A stretch of DNA of 45,022 nt from Deltaproteobacteria bacterium (GTDB lineage Bacteria > Desulfobacterota > Syntrophobacteria > Syntrophobacterales > Syntrophobacteraceae). Made by a program: the position numbers and the translations under genes. Within the stretch, counting starts at the first letter, position 1. Each line of letters starts with the position of its first letter. Positions 23,467-31,404 of this stretch are shown here, in pieces. Location of the stretch: contig JAJYDE010000034.1 of the NCBI GenBank assembly GCA_021777755.1, positions 1-45,022 of the forward strand. The letters are read 5' to 3'. Under the pieces are notes generated by a model. It saw nothing but the letters and a program-made list of their open reading frames with translations. It was not told the DNA's origin and made no database searches.

Positions 23467-24966
23467 ATGAAATTGATCGCCCTTGCGGATGAAAGGCTGT
23501 GGGTGAAGCTTACCTTGCCCCTTTTGATGATGGTTATGGCCATTATGGGGCTCACCATATGGGGAAGCATTCGGACTACCCAGACTCGGCTTACGCGCAT
23601 CCAGATCCGAAACGACGGGGAATTGCTCCTCCAGACGATTGAGGAGGGGATGTTTCAAAACCTGGCCAAAGGGGATAATCGCAGCGTTGAAGATCAACTC
23701 CGCCGACTCGGGAAGAAGGCGAATGGGCTTGAGGTCGCGGTTTTCGACTTTGCAGGCCATATCACCTTCGCCGGGCAGGCGGGCATGGCGGGCAAAAATC
23801 TCGATGCGGTGATTTCCAATAAAGGCGTTTTGGGTGATTTGCAAGCCATGCTCCAAAGCGGGAATCCCTCGGGAGGTATGGCTGAGGAGATAATCGGTGG
23901 AAAACCTGCGATCACGATGTATAAGCCCATCCTAAACGCTCCCGACTGCACCCATTGTCATGGAAGGTCGAGAAAAATCATCGGGGGCGTTCTGGTGCGC
24001 CAATCGATGGAGAAAGTCACCGAGGCCGCATCGCGAGCCCGCGACAGGAGTATCGCCTTTGGCATCCTCGGGGTCTTCGGTCTGGCGGTCATGATGTACC
24101 TTTTGGTGAGGAAGGTGGTCGATCGGCCGGTTCGAAGACTCCTCGAGGTCGGGGCGCGGATGAGACAGGGAGACCTCACGGTCGAAATCGAGGTGAAGGG
24201 CCGGGACGAAATCGCGCATATGTGCGCCAGGATGAATCTTGTCAATGAGGCTCTGCGCAAAATGATAAGCGAAACAATCTCGGCCGCCAGGGATCTGTCG
24301 CGGGTAACAGGCGATCAGGCCGCATCGATTGAAGAAACGAGCGCCTCTCTTGAAGAGATTGCCTCTATGACCAGGCAAAATGCCGAAAACACCGGGAACG
24401 CCAACTCCATTGCCGGGGCGGTGGAGCTCGCGGTAAAGCGGGCGCAGCAATCCATGAGCGGCCTTACCGCTTCGATGCGCGAAATTCTCAAGGCAAGCCA
24501 TGCGACTTCGAAGATAATCAAGAGCATCGATGCAATTGCCTTTCAGACCAACCTGCTGGCCCTGAACGCCGCCGTTGAGGCTGCAAGGGCGGGTGAGGTG
24601 GGCGCCGGATTTGCGGTCGTGGCCGAAGAGGTCCGCAACCTTGCCGGAAGGGCTGCCGAGGCGGCGAAAAACTCCACGGTGCTGCTGCAAAACACTCTGA
24701 AGGAAGTGGACAACGGGGTTTCGCTGGTGGATAAAACCGAGGCCGATTTTACCGAGGCGGCCAAAGGCATGGTCGAAATCGCGCGGTTGATCGAAAATAT
24801 CGCCACTGCTTCCAATGAGCAGGCAAACGGGATTGGACAGGTAAACAGCGCATTTTCCCAAATTGATCAAACCGTTCAGCATAACGCCTCCAGCGCGGAA
24901 GGACTTCTTAAGTCCGTAAGCCGTTTCAATGTGGGCGAGCCGGGCGATACCGGGTTAAGCGAGTAA
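23467..24966 (+). CDS. Methyl-accepting chemotaxis protein with a CxxCH heme-binding motif
   Basis: A 499-residue chemoreceptor. Residues about 13-33 are the first membrane segment, about 35-195 a periplasmic sensor, and about 196-217 the second membrane segment. A HAMP domain follows (about 218-270). The signalling domain has the conserved hairpin IAFQTNLLALNAAVEAARAG and AVVAEEVRNLAGRAAEAAK. In the sensor, residues 161-165 are CTHCH, a c-type heme attachment motif close to the second membrane segment, followed by GGVLVRQ. Related periplasmic heme sensors are known from Geobacter chemoreceptors, so redox or gas sensing is likely. The ATG at 23467 is preferred over an upstream one because it starts directly at the membrane anchor; GGGAG lies upstream. 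A sigma-28-like promoter precedes it. Confidence 0.92.
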   Translation: MKLIALADERLWVKLTLPLLMMVMAIMGLTIWGSIRTTQTRLTRIQIRNDGELLLQTIEEGMFQNLAKGDNRSVEDQLRRLGKKANGLEVAVFDFAGHITFAGQAGMAGKNLDAVISNKGVLGDLQAMLQSGNPSGGMAEEIIGGKPAITMYKPILNAPDCTHCHGRSRKIIGGVLVRQSMEKVTEAASRARDRSIAFGILGVFGLAVMMYLLVRKVVDRPVRRLLEVGARMRQGDLTVEIEVKGRDEIAHMCARMNLVNEALRKMISETISAARDLSRVTGDQAASIEETSASLEEIASMTRQNAENTGNANSIAGAVELAVKRAQQSMSGLTASMREILKASHATSKIIKSIDAIAFQTNLLALNAAVEAARAGEVGAGFAVVAEEVRNLAGRAAEAAKNSTVLLQNTLKEVDNGVSLVDKTEADFTEAAKGMVEIARLIENIATASNEQANGIGQVNSAFSQIDQTVQHNASSAEGLLKSVSRFNVGEPGDTGLSE

Positions 24967-24970
24967 TTCG

Positions 24971-26383
24971 CTAATCGGGGTGATCTTTTTTGAAGGTTTT
25001 CGAATCCAGCCTGGTCTCGCGCATGAGCCTGTGGAGGTATTGGCGCTTTAGTCCCGACTCGCGGGCGGCCTTGGAGACATTGCCCGCATTGCGGCTCAAG
25101 ACTCTCGAAATATATTCGGAATGGAAACGGTCTATCAGCGTGTCCTTTGCCTCCTTGAAGGGCATGGAAAAAAGTTCGGAGCTTTCGCCGATTTCCTGGC
25201 GGGAGGAATTGACGTCCAGTCCGGAGGACGTTACATCCTCTATTTCCAGGCACTCTCCCGAGGACATTATCACCCCTCTTTCTATCGAGTTCTCCAGTTC
25301 GCGCACGTTGCCGGGCCACTGTCTGCCGAGCAGGTTGCGCATGAGATCCTCGGAGATTTTCTTGACGCTTTTGCCGTAGAGTTTGTTGTACTTGGCGAGA
25401 AAATGGCCCGCAAGAAGCGGGATGTCCTCTCTTCTCTCGGCCAGGCCCGGAAGCCGGATATTGATCACGTTCAGTCGATAGAAAAGGTCCTGTCTGAATT
25501 CGCCGGTTTTGATCCTTTCGGGCAGGTTCCGATTGGTGGCCGCAATGAAGCGTATGTCGGCCCGGGAGATGGAATTGGAACCTACGGCCTTGTACTCGCC
25601 TTCCTGGAGGAGGCGCAGGAGTTTGACCTGCATTGAAGGATTGAGGTCGGCTATTTCGTCGAGGAAAAGGGTGCCGCGGTCGGCCTCCTCGACCAGCCCT
25701 TTTTTGTTGCGAATCGCGCCGGTGAAGGCCCCTTTCATGTGGCCGAAGAGTTCGCTTTCGATAATCGACTCGGGGATAGTGCTGCAGTCGATGGGGATGA
25801 ACTGCTGGGCGCTCCTTGTGCTTTGAGAATGAAGGGCTCGCGCCACCAGTTCCTTGCCGGTGCCGCTGTCGCCTGTAATGAGCACGGTGGCCGAGGTTTT
25901 CGCCACTTTTTGAATTTGTTCGAATAAAATCTGCATGACGTGCGTTACACCCACCAGGGTGGGCAGACTCGTTTTTTCTTCCAGCTTTTGGCGAAGGTAG
26001 ATATTTTCCTGCTGGAGTTGCTGCCAGTTGAGGGCCTGCTCGATGACCCGAAGAAGCCTCTCTTTTCGAAAGGGCTTGGTAATGTAGTCGAAGGCTCCCT
26101 TGCGTGTGGCTTCAAGGGCCGATTCGATCGTCCCGTAGGCGGTCATGATGATAACCGCCGTCCCGGGGCTTTTCTGCTTTATCTCCTCGAGCACCTGAAT
26201 GCCGTTTTTACCCGGCATTTTGAGATCGGTAAGCACCACGTCGAAGCTCTTTTGTTCCAGAAGCGAGGTCAACTGCCGGGGATCGCTCAACGTGGTCAAC
26301 TCGTTGGAACTTTTTTCCGAGATGATCCTGCTCATAAGAGCCAACATGTCGTGTTCATCGTCCAGTGCGAGAATGGAAGACAT
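24971..26383 (-). CDS. Sigma-54-dependent response regulator, NtrC family
   Basis: A 470-residue regulator in three parts. The receiver (1-120) has Asp8/Asp9, phosphoacceptor Asp53, Thr81 and Lys103. The AAA+ domain has Walker A GDSGTGKE (171-178), the sigma-54 contact loop GAFTGA (218-223) and Walker B LFLDEIA (239-245). A Fis-type helix-turn-helix ends the protein (VSKAARESGLKRQYLHRLMR). The start is the ATG at 26383, with AAAAGG upstream; an extension to 26458 has no similarity. It is divergent from the Cache/PAS kinase at 26536, its probable partner. Its stop is four bases from the chemoreceptor stop. Its target could be the sigma-54-like site at 28761. Confidence 0.95.
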   Translation of the reverse strand: MSSILALDDEHDMLALMSRIISEKSSNELTTLSDPRQLTSLLEQKSFDVVLTDLKMPGKNGIQVLEEIKQKSPGTAVIIMTAYGTIESALEATRKGAFDYITKPFRKERLLRVIEQALNWQQLQQENIYLRQKLEEKTSLPTLVGVTHVMQILFEQIQKVAKTSATVLITGDSGTGKELVARALHSQSTRSAQQFIPIDCSTIPESIIESELFGHMKGAFTGAIRNKKGLVEEADRGTLFLDEIADLNPSMQVKLLRLLQEGEYKAVGSNSISRADIRFIAATNRNLPERIKTGEFRQDLFYRLNVINIRLPGLAERREDIPLLAGHFLAKYNKLYGKSVKKISEDLMRNLLGRQWPGNVRELENSIERGVIMSSGECLEIEDVTSSGLDVNSSRQEIGESSELFSMPFKEAKDTLIDRFHSEYISRVLSRNAGNVSKAARESGLKRQYLHRLMRETRLDSKTFKKDHPD

Positions 26384-26535
26384 CTTTGCGACCTTTTCGT
26401 TTTGGGCAAGTGGAAACCAAGCCTGAAAGCGGCAATTTAAACTAAATTTTCGCTCCACTTCCGTAGCGGAGTCAAATAAAATGTCAATAAAAAGTTACAC
26501 CCGGGTTTTAATCGACTCCTTGCAGGGAAAATACG

Positions 26536-28749
26536 ATGAAACAAAAACTGCGTCCCCACCGTCTCAAATTTTTAAGAGTCCTTATCGTGGCGGCAACCCT
26601 GCTGGTGATCGCGGCTTCATGGCTGGCCATCTCGACGGCGGCCTACATGAAAGATACCGTAAGAAGCGAGTTCAACCAGCAGCAACTGGCCCTTGCCAGG
26701 TTTGCCGCCCAGCGCATCGAAGCGCACATGGACGCGGCCATAGGCGATTTGCAGCTTCTAAACTCTCTTCCCGCCATACAGTACTTCGATCCCGTGCGCT
26801 ACGAAGCCCTGCTTTTGTCCATTCTGCCGGTATTCAACGAAAGCTCGATTGTGACGATTTACCGCCTGGATTCGGCGGGAAAGCTGATTTTCAGCGCGAG
26901 CGAGCAGGGCATCGTGACGGGCAATCTCGGGCCGGCCTGGAAGGAGCCCGCGTCCTATCTCGCCTGGGCAAGGGACCCGGCGAACAGGGGTAAAGTCCTG
27001 GGGACCTCTCTAAGTCTTAAGGAGGGGGAAAAGGACAGGGGAGATCTCGTCCTGGAGCTGATTACTCCAACTTACGACAATGCCGCCGACGCCTCCCATC
27101 TGGCGCCCTCCGGAGCTTTTGCCGGTTATATGAGGCTAACCGTTGACGTCTCATACCTCATCGGCGAGATCATGCCCGAGATCCGTTCGGGAAAGACCGG
27201 CTACGCCTGGGCTATCGACTCCCGCGGCCGCTTCATCTGGCATCCGCACAAACCCTTTATCGGACAAAGCGCGTTTTTTGCCCGGCATAACAGAAACCCG
27301 CAGCTTGTGTTCGCCACTATCGACAAAATCCAGCGGGACAAAATGATGCAGGGCAAGGAAGGCTCGGGCGCCTACGTATCCGGTTGGCACAGAGGGATCT
27401 CGGGGCCCATGGAAAAACTGATCGCTTTTGCTCCGGTGCACATCGAAGGACCCTTCATGAATTACCTGTGGTCGGTTGCCGTCGCCGCGCCAGTAAATGA
27501 AGTCGAGTCCATGGTCTATTCGGTGTACATGAGGCAGTTTCTGCTCCAGGCGCTTATAGTATTCGTAATAGGCCTTGGCTGTCTTCTTTTCGTGCTGTAC
27601 GAACGAAGGTGGTCCGTCCTGCTCGAACATCAAGTCGAGGAAAAGACTCGCGACATAAGAAAATACGCCGAAGAGCTGAAAAGTTCCGAGGCCAAATACA
27701 GGTCATTGGTGGAAAATGCCGAGGACGTGATTTGCACCATAGACCGAAACGGACAAATCAGGACTGCCAATCAGCACCTCTCGCGTGTTTTCGGAATCGA
27801 GGTCGGGGATATTGCCGGCCAGAGTCTCTATCGATTTTTGCCCGCCGAGCAGGTGGATAAAATTTTGAACTCCATTCGGGAGGTTTTGGCTTCGGGAAAG
27901 GGAAAAGCGATCGAAGGGCGCCTGAACCTTCCCGCCGGTAATTTCTGGTTCGATTTCAAGTATATTCCGATAACCGCCGAGGAAAGCGACCAATATGTGC
28001 TGGCCATCGGCAGGGACATTACCGAAAGCAAGGAAATCGAACAGCAGCTCATCAACACCGAAAAGCTTGCTTCGCTGGGGACCATGGCCGCCGGTGTGGC
28101 TCACGAAATCAACAACCCGATCGGCATCATGCTCGGCTTCTGCGATCTGCTCCTGGAGAAGATGGACCCCGCTTCGGTGGAGTATGGCGATCTCAAGACA
28201 ATCGAAAGACATGGCCTGCATTGCAAAAGCATTGTTGAAAGGCTTTTGAGCTTCGCCAGAATGAGAGATCAACAGGAACAGTGCTGCGATCTCAACGAAA
28301 GTATCGAATCCATCGTTTCCATCGTCAAGCACAACCTGGAGATCAACAGGGTGGAACTCGAGCTTTGCCTCGCCGGCGATCTGCCCTATGTGAGGGCGGA
28401 TTCGACCGGCCTTCAGCAGGTCTTCCTAAACCTCATTAACAACGCCCTGCAGGCAATGGAAGGGCAGGGGGCGCTAAGGATCGAGACCCGCCCGGTTGGA
28501 AACGAACAAATGGTCCAGGCAACAATCACCGATACCGGTAACGGTATAGGCAAGGAAAACCTGGACAAGATTTTCGACCCCTTTTTCACAACCAAAAAAG
28601 TTGGCGAGGGGACCGGTTTGGGGCTTTCGGTGAGCTATGGAATCATTTCCCGGTGCGGGGGGCGGATCAAGTGCAAAAGCATTACAAAAGAAGAAGCCCC
28701 TGGAGCATCCGGGACGACCTTCGAAATACTTCTGCCCGTCTGTAACTGA
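26536..28749 (+). CDS. Membrane sensor histidine kinase with Cache and PAS domains
   Basis: A 737-residue kinase. Residues about 12-35 and 332-355 are membrane segments; the periplasmic part between them is a double-Cache sensor (GKTGYAWAIDSRGRFIWHP in its membrane-proximal half). A PAS domain covers about 385-505. HisKA has the phosphoacceptor His523 in AGVAHEINNPIGIM, and the HATPase has LNLINNALQAM, ITDTGNGIG and FFTTKKVGEGTGLGLS. Cache domains usually bind small ligands such as carboxylates or amino acids. The ATG has AGGG eight bases upstream. It is divergent from the NtrC-type regulator, and a receiver gene follows, so the three probably form one signalling pathway. Confidence 0.94.
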   Translation: MKQKLRPHRLKFLRVLIVAATLLVIAASWLAISTAAYMKDTVRSEFNQQQLALARFAAQRIEAHMDAAIGDLQLLNSLPAIQYFDPVRYEALLLSILPVFNESSIVTIYRLDSAGKLIFSASEQGIVTGNLGPAWKEPASYLAWARDPANRGKVLGTSLSLKEGEKDRGDLVLELITPTYDNAADASHLAPSGAFAGYMRLTVDVSYLIGEIMPEIRSGKTGYAWAIDSRGRFIWHPHKPFIGQSAFFARHNRNPQLVFATIDKIQRDKMMQGKEGSGAYVSGWHRGISGPMEKLIAFAPVHIEGPFMNYLWSVAVAAPVNEVESMVYSVYMRQFLLQALIVFVIGLGCLLFVLYERRWSVLLEHQVEEKTRDIRKYAEELKSSEAKYRSLVENAEDVICTIDRNGQIRTANQHLSRVFGIEVGDIAGQSLYRFLPAEQVDKILNSIREVLASGKGKAIEGRLNLPAGNFWFDFKYIPITAEESDQYVLAIGRDITESKEIEQQLINTEKLASLGTMAAGVAHEINNPIGIMLGFCDLLLEKMDPASVEYGDLKTIERHGLHCKSIVERLLSFARMRDQQEQCCDLNESIESIVSIVKHNLEINRVELELCLAGDLPYVRADSTGLQQVFLNLINNALQAMEGQGALRIETRPVGNEQMVQATITDTGNGIGKENLDKIFDPFFTTKKVGEGTGLGLSVSYGIISRCGGRIKCKSITKEEAPGASGTTFEILLPVCN

Positions 28750-28760
28750 GAACGAAATTC

Positions 28761-28776
28761 TGGCACGAAGGTTGTA
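28761..28776 (+). promoter_or_regulatory. Sigma-54-like promoter before the receiver gene
   Basis: TGGCACG-AAGG-TTGTA, compared with the consensus TGGCACG-N4-TTGCW. The -24 element is perfect; the -12 element has GT where GC is expected. It lies 11 bases after the kinase stop and 30 bases before the receiver start. A sigma-54 activator is encoded at 24971-26383. Confidence 0.45.
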
Positions 28777-28806
28777 TCCGCCCTGTGGAGGGATGGAGGC
28801 CAACTG

Positions 28807-29247
28807 TTGGCGCACCTCGCGCACTGGCTTCCACCAAAGAGCAATCTTCGTTTCGGGTATACACCGATGGCCGGAAAAGGTCGAAAGCACATCCTCATAC
28901 TGGACCCGGAAAAAGACACGGCGGCACTGTTTTCCAGGGCGCTCGAAAACTACCGCGGGGGCTTCAGATGCCATTGGGCCAACGATTGTCCCCAGGCCCG
29001 AAGCCTGCTTTGCGAGATCGTTTTCACCTTTGTTCTCGCCGATGTTTCCATTCTGCAAAGAGACCGCTTTTTCCTGCTCGATTCCATCAAGGGGCTGCCT
29101 TCCCCTGCAATCGTCTTTGCAACCGCCTACATCAACGAAAATAAGGCTATACGGACCGCCATGGCAAAGGGCGCGGCCGGATATCTCATAAAACCGGTCA
29201 TGGTTTGTACGCTGAGAAAACTGATAGACGATTTTTCGGGCCGGTGA
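28807..29247 (+). CDS. Single-domain response regulator (receiver)
   Basis: A 146-residue protein made almost only of a receiver domain. The key residues are present: Asp and Glu in ILDPEKD, candidate phosphoacceptor Asp79 in VLADVSI, Thr106 in FATAY and Lys129 in LIKPV. The usual MP after the acceptor is missing, so it is somewhat divergent. The start chosen is the TTG at 28807, which has GGAGG seven bases upstream; an ATG at 28867 would give a shorter protein that starts right at the domain but has no ribosome site. There is no output domain, so it may act by phosphotransfer or protein contact. Confidence 0.8.
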   Translation: MAHLAHWLPPKSNLRFGYTPMAGKGRKHILILDPEKDTAALFSRALENYRGGFRCHWANDCPQARSLLCEIVFTFVLADVSILQRDRFFLLDSIKGLPSPAIVFATAYINENKAIRTAMAKGAAGYLIKPVMVCTLRKLIDDFSGR

Positions 29248-29369
29248 GCAAATGAATGGTGTCAACCGATGGTTTCACATTGGTCTCACTTTAGTTTCAG
29301 CAAGAGGGGCGGCCGTGTAATCTAAACTGAATAATTTTGCGGCGGGGTCGAATGGTCGGCTTCGTAGCG

Positions 29370-29740
29370 CTACGCGGCCTGTTTTACGGCTTCTTTAACC
29401 TTCACGACATCCTCGGTTTCAAGAGCCATATCGCTGTTTTTCTCGATGCCCGGCTCGGTCAGCACGAGGTAGATCTTCATCGGCACATCGGCCTTCTCGA
29501 AACAGGCCCTGGCGCACCCTGTCCCGCAGCCGTCGATCACCACCACAACCGGTGTGGTCATTGCCGATGGATAAAGCCCATCAGTTCGCCGCCGATGCCC
29601 GCAAGGCAAGACCTCTTCCCGAAACCTTCCCGCGTGAGTTCGACGGCGGCCTGATTGGATAACTGGCCAACGTTGGAAGCGCCCGAACAAGCGAGGATCA
29701 TAACCTTCTCACCCCGATTGCCGCTTGCCATGGCCAGCAT
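29370..29740 (-). pseudogene. DGC-type putative zinc-binding protein, split by a frameshift
   Basis: Two frames together give one family protein. The first (from the ATG at 29740, GGAGG five bases upstream) reads ILACSGASNVGQLSNQA, then CLAGIGGELMGFI, and stops at 29558. The second continues in another frame with VVVVIDGCGTGCARACFEKA, a Thr-Glu-Pro-Gly segment and EAVKQAA, ending at 29370. The Asp-Gly-Cys motif and the order of cysteines are those of the DGC domain family, small proteins presumed to bind metal. One base appears to be missing near 29560-29566, just after the Gly-Phe-Ile; no slippery heptamer is seen. It may be a recent mutation or a sequence error. It lies downstream of the DEAD-box gene on the same strand. 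Confidence 0.75.
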
Positions 29741-29798
29741 GATTTCCTCCCGGCCGGGCCCCCGTGAAGGCAGGGTCCGGCCGATTGCCGAAGCAGTT

Positions 29799-31055
29799 TT
29801 AGTTGGTCGAATTCTCCGGACGTCTTGCCGGTTTGCGAGCCGCCGAACGGTTCCTGGAACCTCCGAATTTGGGCTTTGCGCTCTTTGGGGAAGCCGGTTT
29901 GATTCCCCTGCTTCCGATGGAACTGGAAGGCTCGAGGCCGGGGATGACGTGAATGTTCAAATTCTGCCCGATGTAGCGCTCGATTCGGTCCAGATAGCGA
30001 AAGTCGGCCCGCGAGACAAGAGAGATGGCAACACCCGATTGCGAGGCCCGCCCGGTGCGGCCTATCCGGTTGACGTAATCCTCGGCCGATCTGGGCAGGT
30101 CGAAATTGATGACATGACTGACGCCTGTAATGTCTATGCCGCGCGCGGCCACGTCGGTTGCCACCAAAATCCTGATCTTGCCCCGTCGCATGTTCTCCAT
30201 GGTGCGGTTGCGAATAGTCTGCGTCATGTCGCCGTGCAGAGCCGCCACGCCGAAGCCTTCGTTGCGCAATTCCCGCGCCAGGGTGTCGGCCTCCCTTTTT
30301 GTGGAGGAAAAGACGATCGCCCGGCTCAAATCCGTGCCCGCACACAGGTGTCGCAGAATCCGGCCCTTGTGCTGGATGTTGTCGGTCATATGCAAACGCT
30401 GTTCGATCTTATCGTGAGTGACTTTGCCGCTTGAGGCCAATTCCACGCGATCGGGGTTCTTCATGAATTTTTCGGCAAACTTTGTCGCCTCCTGGCTCAT
30501 CGTGGCCGCGAACAGGAGAGTCTGGCACTCTTCGGGCATCGCCTCGGCCACAAACTCCACATCGTCTATGAAACCCATATCCAACATGCGATCGGCTTCA
30601 TCCAAAATGAAGAGTTCAATATTGGACAAATTTATACGACCTCGCCAGATGTGGTCGATAAACCTGCCCGGAGTTGCGATTATCATTTCCGGCGATTGGG
30701 CCAGTGCCCTTATCTGGTCGCCGAAGGGCATCCCGCCATAGATGGCCACGTTGTGAATATTCATGTACCTTCCATATTTGGAAGTCGCCTTGGCGATTTG
30801 ATCGGCAAGTTCGCGGGTGGGTGTAAGGACCAGCACGCGCAAACCTTTTTTGGACGGATCGTCCAGGAGCCTCTGGAGGGCCGGCAACACGAAGGCCGCC
30901 GTCTTTCCCGTACCGGTTTTGGCCGAAGCGATCAGGTCCCTGCCCGAAAGCGCTTTGGGAATTGCCTCGCTTTGGATGGGAGTGGGCGCATCATAGCCGT
31001 ACTTGGTCAAACCTTTAAGAATCGCCGGTGCAAGCTTGAGTGCTTCGAATGACAT
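29799..31055 (-). CDS. DEAD-box ATP-dependent RNA helicase, RhlE-like
   Basis: A 418-residue helicase that unwinds RNA duplexes, with roles in ribosome assembly or mRNA turnover. Motifs in order: Q motif (YGYDAPTPIQSEAIP), I (ASAKTGTGKT), Ia (PTRELADQ), Ib (TPGRFID), II (DEAD in FILDEADRMLDMGF), III (AATMS for SAT), IV/V (ATDVAARGID) and VI (HRIGRTGR, here NRIGRTGR). A short basic tail (RNRSAARKPARRPE) could bind RNA. The start is the ATG at 31055 with GAGGAA upstream. A good promoter lies about 300 bases upstream, leaving a long leader as in cold-inducible helicases; cold induction itself is inference. Confidence 0.93.
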   Translation of the reverse strand: MSFEALKLAPAILKGLTKYGYDAPTPIQSEAIPKALSGRDLIASAKTGTGKTAAFVLPALQRLLDDPSKKGLRVLVLTPTRELADQIAKATSKYGRYMNIHNVAIYGGMPFGDQIRALAQSPEMIIATPGRFIDHIWRGRINLSNIELFILDEADRMLDMGFIDDVEFVAEAMPEECQTLLFAATMSQEATKFAEKFMKNPDRVELASSGKVTHDKIEQRLHMTDNIQHKGRILRHLCAGTDLSRAIVFSSTKREADTLARELRNEGFGVAALHGDMTQTIRNRTMENMRRGKIRILVATDVAARGIDITGVSHVINFDLPRSAEDYVNRIGRTGRASQSGVAISLVSRADFRYLDRIERYIGQNLNIHVIPGLEPSSSIGSRGIKPASPKSAKPKFGGSRNRSAARKPARRPENSTN

Positions 31056-31358
31056 AAATTTTTTATTCCTCGGGTAATTGTGCAGTGATCCGAACAATAT
31101 GGGCGTCCGGTCGAAAGGGCGGGCCTGAAGCTGCGGTTGTAGCCTGCAACCCTTTCAGAAATTTCCATGACCGTTTGGTGGCACAAAAATGAATTAGCAG
31201 CATAAACGCATTCGTGTGCGGTAGGCGCAAAAAACATCGTCGCCAACCGGTATGCGATGCAACATAAATTTGCGGGGTGCAAGGAGGTCAGTGATCGATG
31301 GAGTTCGACGGCGCTTATGTAACAAATCATCCGTCGAAATACCCAAACAGCTTGACCC
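31056..31358 (-). other. Long 5' leader of the helicase gene, no gene recognised
   Basis: About 300 bases between the promoter at 31359-31386 and the helicase start. It is richer in A+T than the surroundings and has a small hairpin (GGTTG/CAACC, about 31134-31150). An open frame crossing it (31007-31360) overlaps the helicase and has no coding character. Confidence 0.4.
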
Positions 31359-31386
31359 ATTATATAGCATAAATCAGGAATAGCAA
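31359..31386 (-). promoter_or_regulatory. Sigma-70 promoter of the DEAD-box helicase gene
   Basis: On the minus strand: TTGCTA (31381-31386), a 16-base spacer, and a perfect TATAAT (31359-31364). Transcription would start near 31352. Confidence 0.65.
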
Positions 31387-31404
31387 GCTTTTGATTATAA
31401 AGTC

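Noticed and set aside
29363-29374. Twelve-base palindrome CGTAGCGCTACG at the end of the DGC-type gene
   Set aside because: It has no loop and no T run, so it is not a terminator; it may be a chance or site-specific palindrome.
29555-29570. Programmed ribosomal frameshift in the DGC-type gene
   Set aside because: No X-XXY-YYZ slippery heptamer or obvious stimulatory hairpin at the junction; mutation or sequence error is simpler.
31007-31360. 117-codon open frame over the helicase leader
   Set aside because: It overlaps the helicase start, lacks a ribosome site and covers the promoter-proximal leader.
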